NCBI RefSeq assembly: GCF_900103545.1
Contig: NZ_FNHH01000001.1
Location: forward strand, 62,001-126,000
Direction: 5' to 3'
Source of the DNA: Daejeonella rubra
GTDB taxonomy: Bacteria > Bacteroidota > Bacteroidia > Sphingobacteriales > Sphingobacteriaceae
Length of the DNA stretch: 64,000 nucleotides
Program-made: the position numbers and the translations under genes
Notes under the pieces: model-generated
The model's database searches: none
What the model saw: only the letters and a program-made list of their open reading frames with translations
What the model was told of the DNA's origin: nothing
In this document: positions 32,749-41,116 of the stretch, in pieces
Layout of the letters: every line of letters starts with the position of its first letter
Numbering within the stretch: the stretch's first letter is position 1

Positions 32749-34425
32749 ATGAATAAGAATTTCGAAGAGGGGAAAAAGCATCGGTTTTTACAGATCCACC
32801 CCCTGGACAATGTGTTGGTTGCTTTGCAGGATCTAAGCAAGGGAGATGAAATTGCATTTTCTGGTCAAACCTTTCAGCTTAGTACAGATGTAGCCTCAAA
32901 GCATAAATTCGCTCTGGTACCATTTAATGAAGAGGATAAGATCTTCATGTATGGAGTTTTGGTTGGCCGGGCCAGCAAGCCAATTGCACTGGGCGAAGCA
33001 ATTACAACTCAGAATATGTACCATGCCTCCAGTGATTTTGTGCTGGGCGATAGGAAATTAGACTGGCAAAAGCCGGATGTGTCGGAGTTTGCTGGTAAAA
33101 CCTTCAATGGATTTCACCGTGCCGATGGTTCCGTTGGTACCTCAAATTATTGGCTGGTCATTCCCCTTGTATTTTGTGAAAACCGAAATGTGAATGTGCT
33201 GAAAGAAGCACTGGATGAAAAACTGGGCTATAAAAAGGCTAAAAGTTATGAAAATGAGGTAGAAAGCCTTATTTCCTTATATAAAACCGGCAAATCAACG
33301 GAAGAAATCCTGAATGCAGACCTGAAGTCAACCCCTGAAGGAGCAGATAAGACCAGGTTATTCCCTAATATTGACGGAATTAAATTTCTTACACATGATA
33401 TGGGATGCGGGGGTACCAAGCAGGATTCAGATACCTTATGTGGTCTGATCGCCGGTTATATAACCCATCCAAATGTGGCTGGTGCGACTATCTTAAGTCT
33501 GGGATGCCAGCATTCACAGATCAGTACATTGCAAAATGAGATCAGCAAGCGGGATAGTTCATTCAGCAAACCACTCGCAATTCTGGAGCAGCAGGATCTG
33601 GGGACTGAAACAAACCTGATGCAGGAGGCACTGAAACGCACTTTTGTCGGACTAGTAGAGGCAAATAAGACAGTACGGCAGCCTGCACCGCTTTCAAAAC
33701 TATGTATCGGACTCGAATGTGGTGGTTCAGATGGTTTTTCCGGGATCTCGGCCAATCCGGCACTGGGTTATCTCTCGGATATCATAGTTTCATTGGGTGG
33801 TTCTGTTGTTTTATCTGAATTTCCTGAATTATGCGGGGTTGAGCAGGAGCTTAGCGATCGTTGTGTGGATGTTGATACCGCCAACCGGTTTATGCATTTA
33901 ATGCGAACCTATAATGCAAGGGCTGAAGCCGATGGCTCAGGTTTCTATGCGAACCCATCACCAGGGAATATACGTGACGGATTGATCACGGATGCGATGA
34001 AATCTGCCGGAGCTGCTAAAAAAGGTGGTTCTTCTCCGGTAACCGCTGTTCTTGATTATCCTGAGAAAGTAACAAAAATGGGATTGAACCTGCTTTGCAC
34101 TCCGGGTAGTGATGTGGAAAGTACTACAGCAGAAGTGGCTTCAGGAACCAATATTGTTCTGTTTACAACGGGCTTAGGTACTCCAACAGGAAATCCGGTT
34201 GCTCCCGTTATCAAGCTGAGTACCAACACAAAAACATTTTTAAAAATGCCTGATATTATCGATATTAACTGCGGAACGATCATCGATGGTTCAGAAACGA
34301 TAAAAGAGAACGCGCATCGCATTCTCGATTTTGTGATAAGTGTGGCCAATGGTGAAGTTCAGCCCAAAGCTGTTCAACTGGGTCAGGATGATTTTATCCC
34401 ATGGAAACGTGGAGTATCACTTTAA
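32749..34425 (+). CDS. UxaA/altronate-dehydratase-family enzyme, probable L-fuconate dehydratase
   Basis: A 558-residue protein with an N-terminal SAF domain (about 15-90) and a C-terminal UxaA dehydratase domain with HRADGSVGTSNYWLVIP, HDMGCGGTKQDSD, LSLGCQHSQ and CIGLECGGSDGFSG. The family dehydrates sugar acids such as D-altronate or D-galactarate. Here it lies between fucose uptake and the enzymes acting after 2-keto-3-deoxy-L-fuconate, and no enolase-superfamily fuconate dehydratase is present. I infer it converts L-fuconate to 2-keto-3-deoxy-L-fuconate. Confidence 0.85.
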   Translation: MNKNFEEGKKHRFLQIHPLDNVLVALQDLSKGDEIAFSGQTFQLSTDVASKHKFALVPFNEEDKIFMYGVLVGRASKPIALGEAITTQNMYHASSDFVLGDRKLDWQKPDVSEFAGKTFNGFHRADGSVGTSNYWLVIPLVFCENRNVNVLKEALDEKLGYKKAKSYENEVESLISLYKTGKSTEEILNADLKSTPEGADKTRLFPNIDGIKFLTHDMGCGGTKQDSDTLCGLIAGYITHPNVAGATILSLGCQHSQISTLQNEISKRDSSFSKPLAILEQQDLGTETNLMQEALKRTFVGLVEANKTVRQPAPLSKLCIGLECGGSDGFSGISANPALGYLSDIIVSLGGSVVLSEFPELCGVEQELSDRCVDVDTANRFMHLMRTYNARAEADGSGFYANPSPGNIRDGLITDAMKSAGAAKKGGSSPVTAVLDYPEKVTKMGLNLLCTPGSDVESTTAEVASGTNIVLFTTGLGTPTGNPVAPVIKLSTNTKTFLKMPDIIDINCGTIIDGSETIKENAHRILDFVISVANGEVQPKAVQLGQDDFIPWKRGVSL

Positions 34426-34449
34426 TAACAGACTTTAATTGATAGATAT

Positions 34450-35214
34450 ATGTTTAGTTTAAAAGGAAAAACCGCCGTAATTACTGGTGGTGGAAGTGGT
34501 ATCGGAAGAGGTATCGCGAAGGTGTTTGCAGCTCAGGGAGCCGATGTTAAAATTGTAGAGCTTAACCAGGATGCTGGTCTCGCAGTTTGCAAAGAGATCA
34601 TCGAAGCAGGAGGCTCAGCATCCGTTCATGGATGTGATGTGTCAAAGCAGGCAGATGTTGTTTCATTGTTCAACAGTATCGCTAAGATCGATATTCTGGT
34701 TAATAATGCAGGTATAGCTCATGTGGGCAGAGCCGATACAACATCAGAAGCAGATATGGATAGAATTTACAATGTCAATGTAAAGGGTGCATATAACTGT
34801 CTTTTTGCTGCTATTCCTTTGATGAAGAAAAATGGCGGAGGTGTCATCCTGAACCTCGCATCCATTGTCGCGATCGTAGGTGTTGCTGATCGTTTTGCTT
34901 ATTCTATGAGTAAAGGTGCCATTTACGCAATGACCCTTTCTGTAGCGAAGGATTACCTGGCGGACAATATTCGTTGTAACAGCATATCTCCTGCACGTGT
35001 TCATACGCCTTTTGTGGATGGATTTATTGCCAAGAACTATCCGGGTCAGGAAAAGGAAATGTTTGAGAAACTTTCTAAAACCCAGCCGGTGGGCAGAATG
35101 GCAACTCCTGAAGATATTGCTGCAATTGCCTTGTATCTATGTGCTGATGAGTCCAGCTTTGTAACCGGAAACGATTATCCGATCGACGGAGGATTCATCA
35201 AGCTGAATAGTTAA
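34450..35214 (+). CDS. SDR, probable 2-keto-3-deoxy-L-fuconate dehydrogenase
   Basis: A 254-residue classical short-chain dehydrogenase: TGGGSGIGRG cofactor motif, NNAG (VNNAGIAHVG), and catalytic S138, Y151, K155 (YSMSKGA). The C-terminal FVTGNDYPIDGGF is standard. In the oxidative fucose pathway known from Xanthomonas an SDR oxidises 2-keto-3-deoxy-L-fuconate to the 2,4-diketo form. Its position between the dehydratase and the FAH-family hydrolase supports that role. The order within the pathway relative to the second SDR is inference. Confidence 0.85.
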   Translation: MFSLKGKTAVITGGGSGIGRGIAKVFAAQGADVKIVELNQDAGLAVCKEIIEAGGSASVHGCDVSKQADVVSLFNSIAKIDILVNNAGIAHVGRADTTSEADMDRIYNVNVKGAYNCLFAAIPLMKKNGGGVILNLASIVAIVGVADRFAYSMSKGAIYAMTLSVAKDYLADNIRCNSISPARVHTPFVDGFIAKNYPGQEKEMFEKLSKTQPVGRMATPEDIAAIALYLCADESSFVTGNDYPIDGGFIKLNS

Positions 35215-35288
35215 TAGCTGTACTATGCAAATTAAGGGGTATTTGATCCCATTTAAACGATTGTCAAACTATAAAATATAAAAATACA

Positions 35289-36146
35289 ATGAAATTAATC
35301 AGGTGGGGAAATCCCGGACAGGAAAAAACAGGAGTGATCATCAATGAGGTAAAATACGATACTTCAGCTTTTGGTGAGGACTATAATGAAGCTTTTTTTG
35401 AAAATGACGGTCTAAATCGTCTTGCATCATTTTTAAAAGCAAATGAAGGTAAACTTCAGCCTGTCGGCGATAGCGAGCGTCTGGGTTCACCGGTTGCACG
35501 CCCCTCAAAAATTCTGTGTATCGGCTTGAACTATGCCAAGCATGCTGCAGAAGCGAAAATGGCAATACCGGCAGAACCAATTCTGTTCATGAAATCGACC
35601 ACTTCTTTATCGGGACCTTTCGATCCGATCATCATTCCTAAGGATTCTGTAAAATCGGATTGGGAGGTTGAACTGGCATTTGTGATCGGTAAAAAGGCAA
35701 GTTATGTATCTGAAGAAGATGCTCTGGATTATGTTGCCGGGTACGTACTTCATAATGATGTTTCTGAGCGAGAATGGCAATTGGAGCGTGGCGGAACCTG
35801 GGATAAAGGAAAAGGCTGTGATACTTTTGCTCCGCTTGGTCCCTTTTTGGCTACCAGTGATGAAATAGCTGACCCTCATAAATTGAGATTATGGCTTAAG
35901 CTAAACGGTAAAATTTTACAGGACAGTAATACAGACGATCTGATCTTCAATGTTCCTTTCCTGATCTCCTATGTTAGTAAATTCATGACCTTATTACCCG
36001 GAGATGTCGTGTCGACAGGGACTCCTGCAGGTGTAGGAATGGGCTTTAACCCTTCAATTTTCCTGAAATCAGGAGATGTTGTTGAGTTGGGTATCGATGG
36101 TTTGGGAGTTTCCAGACAGGAAGTAAAAGCCTATGGAGAAAGTTGA
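35289..36146 (+). CDS. FAH-family hydrolase, probable 2,4-diketo-3-deoxy-L-fuconate hydrolase
   Basis: A 285-residue fumarylacetoacetate-hydrolase-family enzyme: short N-terminal domain, then KILCIGLNYAKHAAEA, DWEVELAFVIGKKA with metal-binding acidic residues, HNDVSEREWQ, KGKGCDTFAPLGPF and DVVSTGTPAGVGMG. Expected reaction: cleavage of the 2,4-diketo acid to pyruvate and L-lactate. Its last 14 bases overlap the start of the lactonase gene. Confidence 0.9.
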   Translation: MKLIRWGNPGQEKTGVIINEVKYDTSAFGEDYNEAFFENDGLNRLASFLKANEGKLQPVGDSERLGSPVARPSKILCIGLNYAKHAAEAKMAIPAEPILFMKSTTSLSGPFDPIIIPKDSVKSDWEVELAFVIGKKASYVSEEDALDYVAGYVLHNDVSEREWQLERGGTWDKGKGCDTFAPLGPFLATSDEIADPHKLRLWLKLNGKILQDSNTDDLIFNVPFLISYVSKFMTLLPGDVVSTGTPAGVGMGFNPSIFLKSGDVVELGIDGLGVSRQEVKAYGES

Positions 36147-36975
36147 TGCACATCAGCACTTTTGGAAATTTGATCCTGTAAAGGATAGTTGGATCACAGA
36201 GGAAATGGAAGTCATCAGGCATGACTTTCTTCCTCATGATCTGAAACCATTGCTTGATGCCAATGGGATAAATTCCTGCATCGCCGTTCAGGCTGATCAG
36301 TCAGAAAAAGAAACAGATTTCCTGCTCAGCCTTGCTGCTGAAAATGACTTTATCAAAGGGGTTGTTGGCTGGACCGACCTATGCGCTGAAAATATTCATG
36401 AGCGTCTGGACTATTATTCCCAATTCCCTTTACTCAAAGGCTTCCGGCATATTCTGCAAGCAGAACCGGTAGAATTTTTTCTCAAACCTGAATTTCAGAG
36501 GGGATTAGCTGCCCTGAAATTTTACGGATTTACCTACGATATATTGGTCTACCCGCACCAATTACCCGTCACCCTGAACTTGATCCATGGTGTCATCCCG
36601 GACTTGATCCGGGAACAGCCATTTGCTATTGACCACCTAGCCAAACCAGACATTAAAAACGGCGCTTTTAACGGTTGGGAAGCTAATATTAAAGAACTGG
36701 CAGCCCATGAGAATGTTTATTGTAAACTTTCCGGAATGGTAACCGAAGCTGATCTCAACAATTGGAAAAAAGAAGATATTTATCCCTTTATGGATAAGGT
36801 ATTGCAGTATTTTGGTCCCGAACGCCTTATGTTCGGCTCAGACTGGCCCGTTTGTCAGCTTGCAGCAGATTATTCGATGGTTTGCGGACTGGTAAAGGAA
36901 TATCTCAATAAACTTTCGGTCAGAGAACAGGAAATGATCTGGGGCAGAAACGCGGCTTTATTTTACAATTTGTAA
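36133..36975 (+). CDS. Amidohydrolase-2 family, probable L-fucono-lactonase, carrying an in-frame palindromic repeat
   Basis: A 280-residue metal-dependent hydrolase: N-terminal VDAHQHFWKF (HxH), HILQAEPVEFFL, AIDHLAKPDI and C-terminal MFGSDWPVCQL. Members open sugar lactones or hydrolyse 2-pyrone dicarboxylates; the fucose cluster points to L-fuconolactone. Residues 154-161 (VIPDLIRE) are encoded by a 23-bp copy of the window's palindromic repeat (36592-36614). From my memory of the family, this loop before the EQPF-x-x-DHLAKP strand is about five residues longer than usual. Confidence 0.88.
   Translation: MEKVDAHQHFWKFDPVKDSWITEEMEVIRHDFLPHDLKPLLDANGINSCIAVQADQSEKETDFLLSLAAENDFIKGVVGWTDLCAENIHERLDYYSQFPLLKGFRHILQAEPVEFFLKPEFQRGLAALKFYGFTYDILVYPHQLPVTLNLIHGVIPDLIREQPFAIDHLAKPDIKNGAFNGWEANIKELAAHENVYCKLSGMVTEADLNNWKKEDIYPFMDKVLQYFGPERLMFGSDWPVCQLAADYSMVCGLVKEYLNKLSVREQEMIWGRNAALFYNL
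36592..36614 (+). repeat. Palindromic repeat copy inside a coding sequence
   Basis: The copy begins GTCATCCCGGACTTGATCCG, the CCCGG variant of the repeats at 5567-5627 and 6074-6097. It lies in frame inside the lactonase-like gene without creating a stop. Reminiscent of Rickettsia palindromic elements that are tolerated within proteins. Confidence 0.85.
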
Positions 36976-37039
36976 TAAAAATTCCCAGGGTTTTAATCTG
37001 GTCATATTTCTTGACAGATAATTATTGTAGCTTTAATTT

Positions 37040-37822
37040 ATGGATCTACATCTAACAGATAAGGTAATTATTGTTACTGGCGGTGCCAAGGGCATTGGAG
37101 CAGGAATCGTTAAAGTTCTGGCTGCAGAAGGGGCAATTCCTGTAGTCGTGGGAAGAAATGAAGCAGATAATCTAAAAGTGATCGCCGAAATTGAAGCTCA
37201 TGGTGGTCGCGGTTTTCAGATAGTTGCAGAACTTACACAGCCCACAGAATGTGAAAAGGTGGTCAGGATCACCCTTAAAAAGTGGGGCAAAATAGATGCC
37301 TTAGTGAATAATGCCGGTGTGAATGATAGTGTGGGACTTGAAAATGGTAATTATCAGCGATTTGTAGATAGTCTCCATAAAAATGTGATCCATTATTATC
37401 TGATGGCACATCATGCCTTACCCGCGCTAAAAGCTTCAAAAGGATCGATCGTAAATATCGGATCTAAAGTGTCTGAGACAGGGCAGGGTGGAACCTCAGC
37501 CTATGCAGCATCAAATGGTGCCCGCAATGCCTTAACCCGTGAATGGGCGGTTGAATTATTGAATGACGGCATCCGGGTTAATTCGGTGATTGTAGCTGAA
37601 TGTTTTACTCCTTTATATGAAACCTGGCTGCAAACACTTCCTAACCCAAAAGAAACCCTGCAGCAGATCATCAAAAAGATCCCATTGGGAAAAAGAATGA
37701 CAACCGCCAAAGAAATTGCTGATACCGTTGCCTTCCTGATCTCCGAAAGATCATCACATACCACCGGCCAGCTGATCCATGTGGATGGGGGATATGTGCA
37801 TTTGGATAGAGCGATTGGTTGA
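37040..37822 (+). CDS. SDR, probable L-fucose dehydrogenase, with Asn in place of the catalytic Lys
   Basis: A 260-residue short-chain dehydrogenase: TGGAKGIGAG, VNNAGVND, S142 (NIGSKVS) and Y155. The canonical YxxxK is Y-A-A-S-N, with N159 (codon AAT) where the proton-relay lysine is expected. The rest (ARNALTREWAVELL, TTGQLIHVDGGYVHLDRA) is intact, so this is not simple decay. The cluster suggests it oxidises L-fucose to the lactone. Its stop codon overlaps the first heptamer of a repeat array. Confidence 0.8.
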   Translation: MDLHLTDKVIIVTGGAKGIGAGIVKVLAAEGAIPVVVGRNEADNLKVIAEIEAHGGRGFQIVAELTQPTECEKVVRITLKKWGKIDALVNNAGVNDSVGLENGNYQRFVDSLHKNVIHYYLMAHHALPALKASKGSIVNIGSKVSETGQGGTSAYAASNGARNALTREWAVELLNDGIRVNSVIVAECFTPLYETWLQTLPNPKETLQQIIKKIPLGKRMTTAKEIADTVAFLISERSSHTTGQLIHVDGGYVHLDRAIG

Positions 37823-37936
37823 AAGCCGAAAGCAGAAAGCCAAAAGGGAAAGGCTGAAAGCAGAAAGCCAAAAGCGAAAGGCTGAAAGTTGAAAGCTGAA
37901 AGCCAAAAGCAGAAAGCGAAAGGCAGAAAGTGAAAT
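37821..37936 (+). repeat. Heptameric tandem repeat, GAAAGCN type
   Basis: About sixteen consecutive 7-bp units, mostly GAAAGCC, GAAAGCA, AAAGGCT or AAAAGCG, starting at the stop codon of the SDR gene. Downstream at 37966-38046 are partial copies of GTCATTGCGATGGAGG, including one ending GAAGCAATCTCAT, another dispersed intergenic repeat. The stretch 37823-38194 has no gene. Confidence 0.85.
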
Positions 37937-38131
37937 TAGCTTAGTTGTTTGATGTTTTTTACTCGTCATGGAGGCTTTATTCTGTCATTGCGATGGAGTC
38001 TTTTTGCTTTGTCATTGCGATGGAGGCACGACAGAAGCAATCTCATACTATCAAAGTTTACCCTCCAAATGAAAAGATTACTGAATATTGAACAAATCAG
38101 GCTTGGGTTTTCAGTTTAGGTACTTTAGCCA

Positions 38132-38190
38132 GACAACAGACAACAGACAACAGACAACAGACAACAGATAACGGACAACAGATAACAGAC
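38132..38190 (+). repeat. Heptameric tandem repeat, GACAACA type, just upstream of the SGNH gene
   Basis: Eight successive 7-bp units (GACAACA five times, then GATAACG, GACAACA, GATAACA) ending 4 bp before the ATG at 38195. The array replaces the usual leader and leaves no purine-rich ribosome-binding site. Confidence 0.9.
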
Positions 38191-38194
38191 ACTA

Positions 38195-38899
38195 ATGAAA
38201 AACCTCCTCCTCCTCCTCTTCACAATTTCCCTGCTATCTTTCCAATCCAATACCCCTGCAGATCCCGCCACATACCTCAATGATCTGAAAAAAGAATTGA
38301 AGATCGAATGGCCAAAGAACAGAACCATTAATTTAGTCTTTCATGGGCATTCGGTCCCCGCCGGATATTTCAAAACACCGGTGGTTAATACGCTGGAGGC
38401 TTATCCTTACCAGGCTTTGAGAGAACTGAAAGCGGAATACCCATTCGCTGTGGTCAACATTATCAATACGTCCATTGGCGGTGAAAATTCAGTGAGCGGC
38501 GCTAAACGCTTTGAATCTGAGGTATTGATCCACCGACCGGATGTGCTTTTTATTGATTATGCCTTGAATGATCGGTCTGTCGGACTAGACAAAGCCCGTG
38601 AAGCATGGGAAATGATGATCCAAATGGCCCTGAAAAAAGGTATTAAAGTCATTCTCCTGACCCCATCTCCGGATCAGCGCGTGAATATCCTCGAACCCAA
38701 TAACGAGCTGGAACAACATAGCAGACAAATCAAGGCTTTATCTGAAAAATATGGCCTCGGACTGGTCGATAGCTATGATCTGTTCCGCCAAAAAGTAGTT
38801 TCTGGTGAAAGCATTGTTAACTACATGTCTCAGGTCAATCATCCAAATGAAAAAGGGCATGCATTGATTGCAGGAGGTTTGATGCGGTATTTCAAATAA
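38195..38899 (+). CDS. Secreted SGNH/GDSL-type hydrolase
   Basis: A 234-residue protein with signal peptide (LLLLLFTISLLSFQS). SGNH blocks: block I as FHGHSVPAGYF (GHS instead of GDS), glycine in NTSIGGENS, asparagine in DYALNDRSVG, and the His block VNHPNEKGHALI. Expected to be a periplasmic esterase or acyl hydrolase. It follows the fucose cluster but is separated by 372 bp of repeats, so co-regulation is doubtful. Heptamer repeats occupy its leader. Confidence 0.85.
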   Translation: MKNLLLLLFTISLLSFQSNTPADPATYLNDLKKELKIEWPKNRTINLVFHGHSVPAGYFKTPVVNTLEAYPYQALRELKAEYPFAVVNIINTSIGGENSVSGAKRFESEVLIHRPDVLFIDYALNDRSVGLDKAREAWEMMIQMALKKGIKVILLTPSPDQRVNILEPNNELEQHSRQIKALSEKYGLGLVDSYDLFRQKVVSGESIVNYMSQVNHPNEKGHALIAGGLMRYFK

Positions 38900-38918
38900 G
38901 GTATAATGTAGTATATCT

Positions 38919-39420
38919 CGTCATTTCGAAGGAGGAACGACGAGAAATCTGTTGAGTGGAAAGATAATTCCGATTGAAAATATTTCCCTTAGTGATGAGA
39001 TTTCTCCACGCATCAACGTATGTTTAACTGTAATTATTTGCATCGCGCGTTCGAAATGACGTAAATCACCCGTCATTTCGTTGGAGGCACGACGAGAAAT
39101 CTGTTGAGTGGAAAGATAATTCCGATTGGAAACATTTCCCTTAGTGATGAGATTTCTCTACGCATCAACGTATGTTTAACTGTAATTATTGGCATTGTGC
39201 GTTCGAAATGACGTAAATCACCCGTCCTTTCGAAGGAGGCACGACGAGAAATCTGTTGAGTGGAAAGATAATTCCGATTGAAAACATTTCCCTTAGTGAT
39301 GAGATTTCTCCACGCATCAACGTATGTTTAACTGTAATTATTGGCATTGTGCGTTCGAAATGACGTAAATTACCCGTCATTTCGAAGGAGGCACGACGAG
39401 AAATCTGTTGAAGAGAAAGA
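38919..39420. repeat. Tandem 152-bp inverted-repeat units
   Basis: Units start at 38919, 39071, 39223 and 39375, exactly 152 bp apart; the fourth is partial. Each full unit opens with a CGTCATTTCGAAGGAGG-like end and closes with CGTTCGAAATGACG, so the ends are inverted repeats. Internally GAGAAATCTG pairs with GAGATTTCTC. The units are nearly identical, implying recent tandem duplication. No credible gene lies inside; reading frames crossing it follow the repeat. Confidence 0.92.
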
Positions 39421-39738
39421 AAATTTTGATTGAAAATATTTCCTCAAGTGGTAAAACCACCCCCTCGCACCTCCTCCCCATAAAACCCTCAAAACATAAA
39501 TCTTCTTCTAATTGTACCCTGTTGTTTATAAAAACAAGGTTTTGGGAAATATCTTTCCTGTTAATTAAATGATTTTCGATAGATTACAGGTTAGTAAAGC
39601 CAGTTAAAAATTTATTAAAAGATTATGAATTGCCGCAAGCCATCAAGATTTGTAAGGATTGTGGTGGTTTTGTCACCCTTATATACAAGTTAGCGGTCAG
39701 CTTAAAAGACGACCGTGCAAACATAAACGACAGACAAA
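39421..39738. other. Non-coding leader of the exonuclease cassette
   Basis: No gene is visible. The last 110 bp contain TATACAAGTTAGCGGTCAGC (39691-39710) and a GCCGCAAGCC element, then CAGACAAA before the ATG. Word choice changes here to the ACA/GAC-rich style of the following gene, suggesting that this stretch arrived with it. Confidence 0.4.
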
Positions 39739-40650
39739 ATGGACTTTATAACATTAGACTTTGAAACAGCGACTTCACAACGGGACAGCCCTTGCGAAAT
39801 TGGTTTGACGTTTGTTAGTGGCGGACAAATTGTAGATACCAAATCTTGGTTAATCAAACCAATGTATGACGAGTTTGACTATTTCAACATTTTAATTCAC
39901 GGCATCAGACCCGAACACGTTGCAGACAAACCAGAATTTAACGAACTATGGACAGAAATTAAACCACTAGTAGAAAACAAGTTTCTAATTGCCCACAACG
40001 CAGGTTTTGACATTGGTGTTTTACGCAGGACACTTGAAGCATACAAACTTCCATTTCCGACATTGAACTATTCTTGCAGTTACATTTTTTCTAAAATAAT
40101 TTGGCAAGGACTTCCAGCTTACGACCTAAAAACACTTTGTAAAGTAAACAACATTGACCTTAAACATCACAGAGCTGGACCAGACAGCAAAGCGACTGCA
40201 GAACTAACTTTAATAGCGTTTGAACTTGCAGGTGTTTCTTCACTTGACGACTTTCCTGAAAAACTAAAAACATCAGTTGGACAACTTTATGACGGTGGTT
40301 ACAGACCCTCTGAAACAAAACGAATTTATAAAGCCAAAGACCTAACAAAAATTGTTGGCGACCCAACAAAACATATTCCCGACAGTATTTTTTACGGCAG
40401 GACAGCTGTGTTTACAGGAGCATTATCTTCAATGGTTAGAGCGGAAGCACAACAAACAATTGCTGACATTGGCGGTGTAATTGGCAACGGTGTAACAAAG
40501 GACACGGACTTTTTAGTAGTTGGACAACAAGACTATCGTGTAGTTGGAGATGACGGAATGAGCAGTAAACAAGAGAAGGCGGTTAAACTAATTGAGAAAG
40601 GTTCGACACTTGAAATTTTATCAGAGGACGACTTTTTGAAAAATCTATAA
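39739..40650 (+). CDS. DnaQ-like 3'-5' exonuclease fused to a BRCT domain
   Basis: A 303-residue protein. Residues 1-170 are a DEDDh exonuclease: Exo I DFETA (D7, E9), Exo II HNAGFDIG, Exo III HHRAGPDSKATAEL. Residues about 215-303 are a BRCT domain (FYGRTAVFTGALSSMVRAEA, GGVIGNGVTKDTDFLVVG), as in PolIII-epsilon-like proteins and NAD-dependent ligase. Role: DNA end trimming or repair. Codon choice is unlike its neighbours (many GAC, ACA, AAC, CAA codons), and it is flanked by repeats and a long inverted repeat. Horizontal acquisition is likely. Confidence 0.9.
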   Translation: MDFITLDFETATSQRDSPCEIGLTFVSGGQIVDTKSWLIKPMYDEFDYFNILIHGIRPEHVADKPEFNELWTEIKPLVENKFLIAHNAGFDIGVLRRTLEAYKLPFPTLNYSCSYIFSKIIWQGLPAYDLKTLCKVNNIDLKHHRAGPDSKATAELTLIAFELAGVSSLDDFPEKLKTSVGQLYDGGYRPSETKRIYKAKDLTKIVGDPTKHIPDSIFYGRTAVFTGALSSMVRAEAQQTIADIGGVIGNGVTKDTDFLVVGQQDYRVVGDDGMSSKQEKAVKLIEKGSTLEILSEDDFLKNL

Positions 40651-40690
40651 TGACATTGGAAGACAGAAAAGAAAGCCGAACTGTTAATAA

Positions 40691-40800
40691 GGGGTTTGCG
40701 ATAGTGGGGGTTCCGTGCTTCTCAGACACATTTGTGCAAGGTGGAAGTTCAGTTCTCCAAGTGAAGTTTAGTGCTAAAACTCCCCGCCATCGCAAACCCC
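40691..40800. repeat. Long inverted repeat downstream of the exonuclease gene
   Basis: Left arm GGGGTTTGCGATAGTGGGGG (40691-40710) and right arm TCCCCGCCATCGCAAACCCC (40781-40800) pair at 17 of 20 positions around a 70-bp spacer containing smaller internal repeats. It begins 40 bp after the stop codon and could be an attC-like recombination site. The remaining gap to 41116 holds AACGAACACTAAACGAACAC-type short direct repeats (about 40900-40930) and no gene. Confidence 0.7.
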
Positions 40801-41116
40801 CGAAACCGTTGTAAGCTCCCCCAAAAACAGTACAATTTTTCACATCTTTCCATACTGCTTATATCCATTAATTTTGAGCTTTTTTTTGAACGGTCTCCAG
40901 ACGAACACTAAACGAACACTAAACGAACCTAAGACGAACCTTTTTTCGTCCTGAAATTGCTAAAATACCCTTATGTTTTGTCCTGAAGATTTAGACAATG
41001 GGGGCGATAAAATCAGGGTGATTTTTTCCAGGTATTAATACCCGTATTGATCATATGAAACACAGTTTTTTACTTGAATTCTTATCAGACCAATAAGGGA
41101 AAATTTAAGACTATCC

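Noticed and set aside
38132..38190. Heptamer array as a CRISPR or coding repeat
   Set aside because: The period is 7 bp without spacers, and a reading frame through it on the minus strand is antisense to the SGNH gene and low in complexity.
39186..39380. Minus-strand 64-codon reading frame
   Set aside because: It lies wholly inside the 152-bp repeat units and follows their sequence, so it is not an independent gene.
38919..39420. CRISPR-like array of regularly spaced repeats
   Set aside because: The 152-bp units are repeated along their whole length with no unique spacers and no cas genes nearby; they are tandem inverted-repeat elements.
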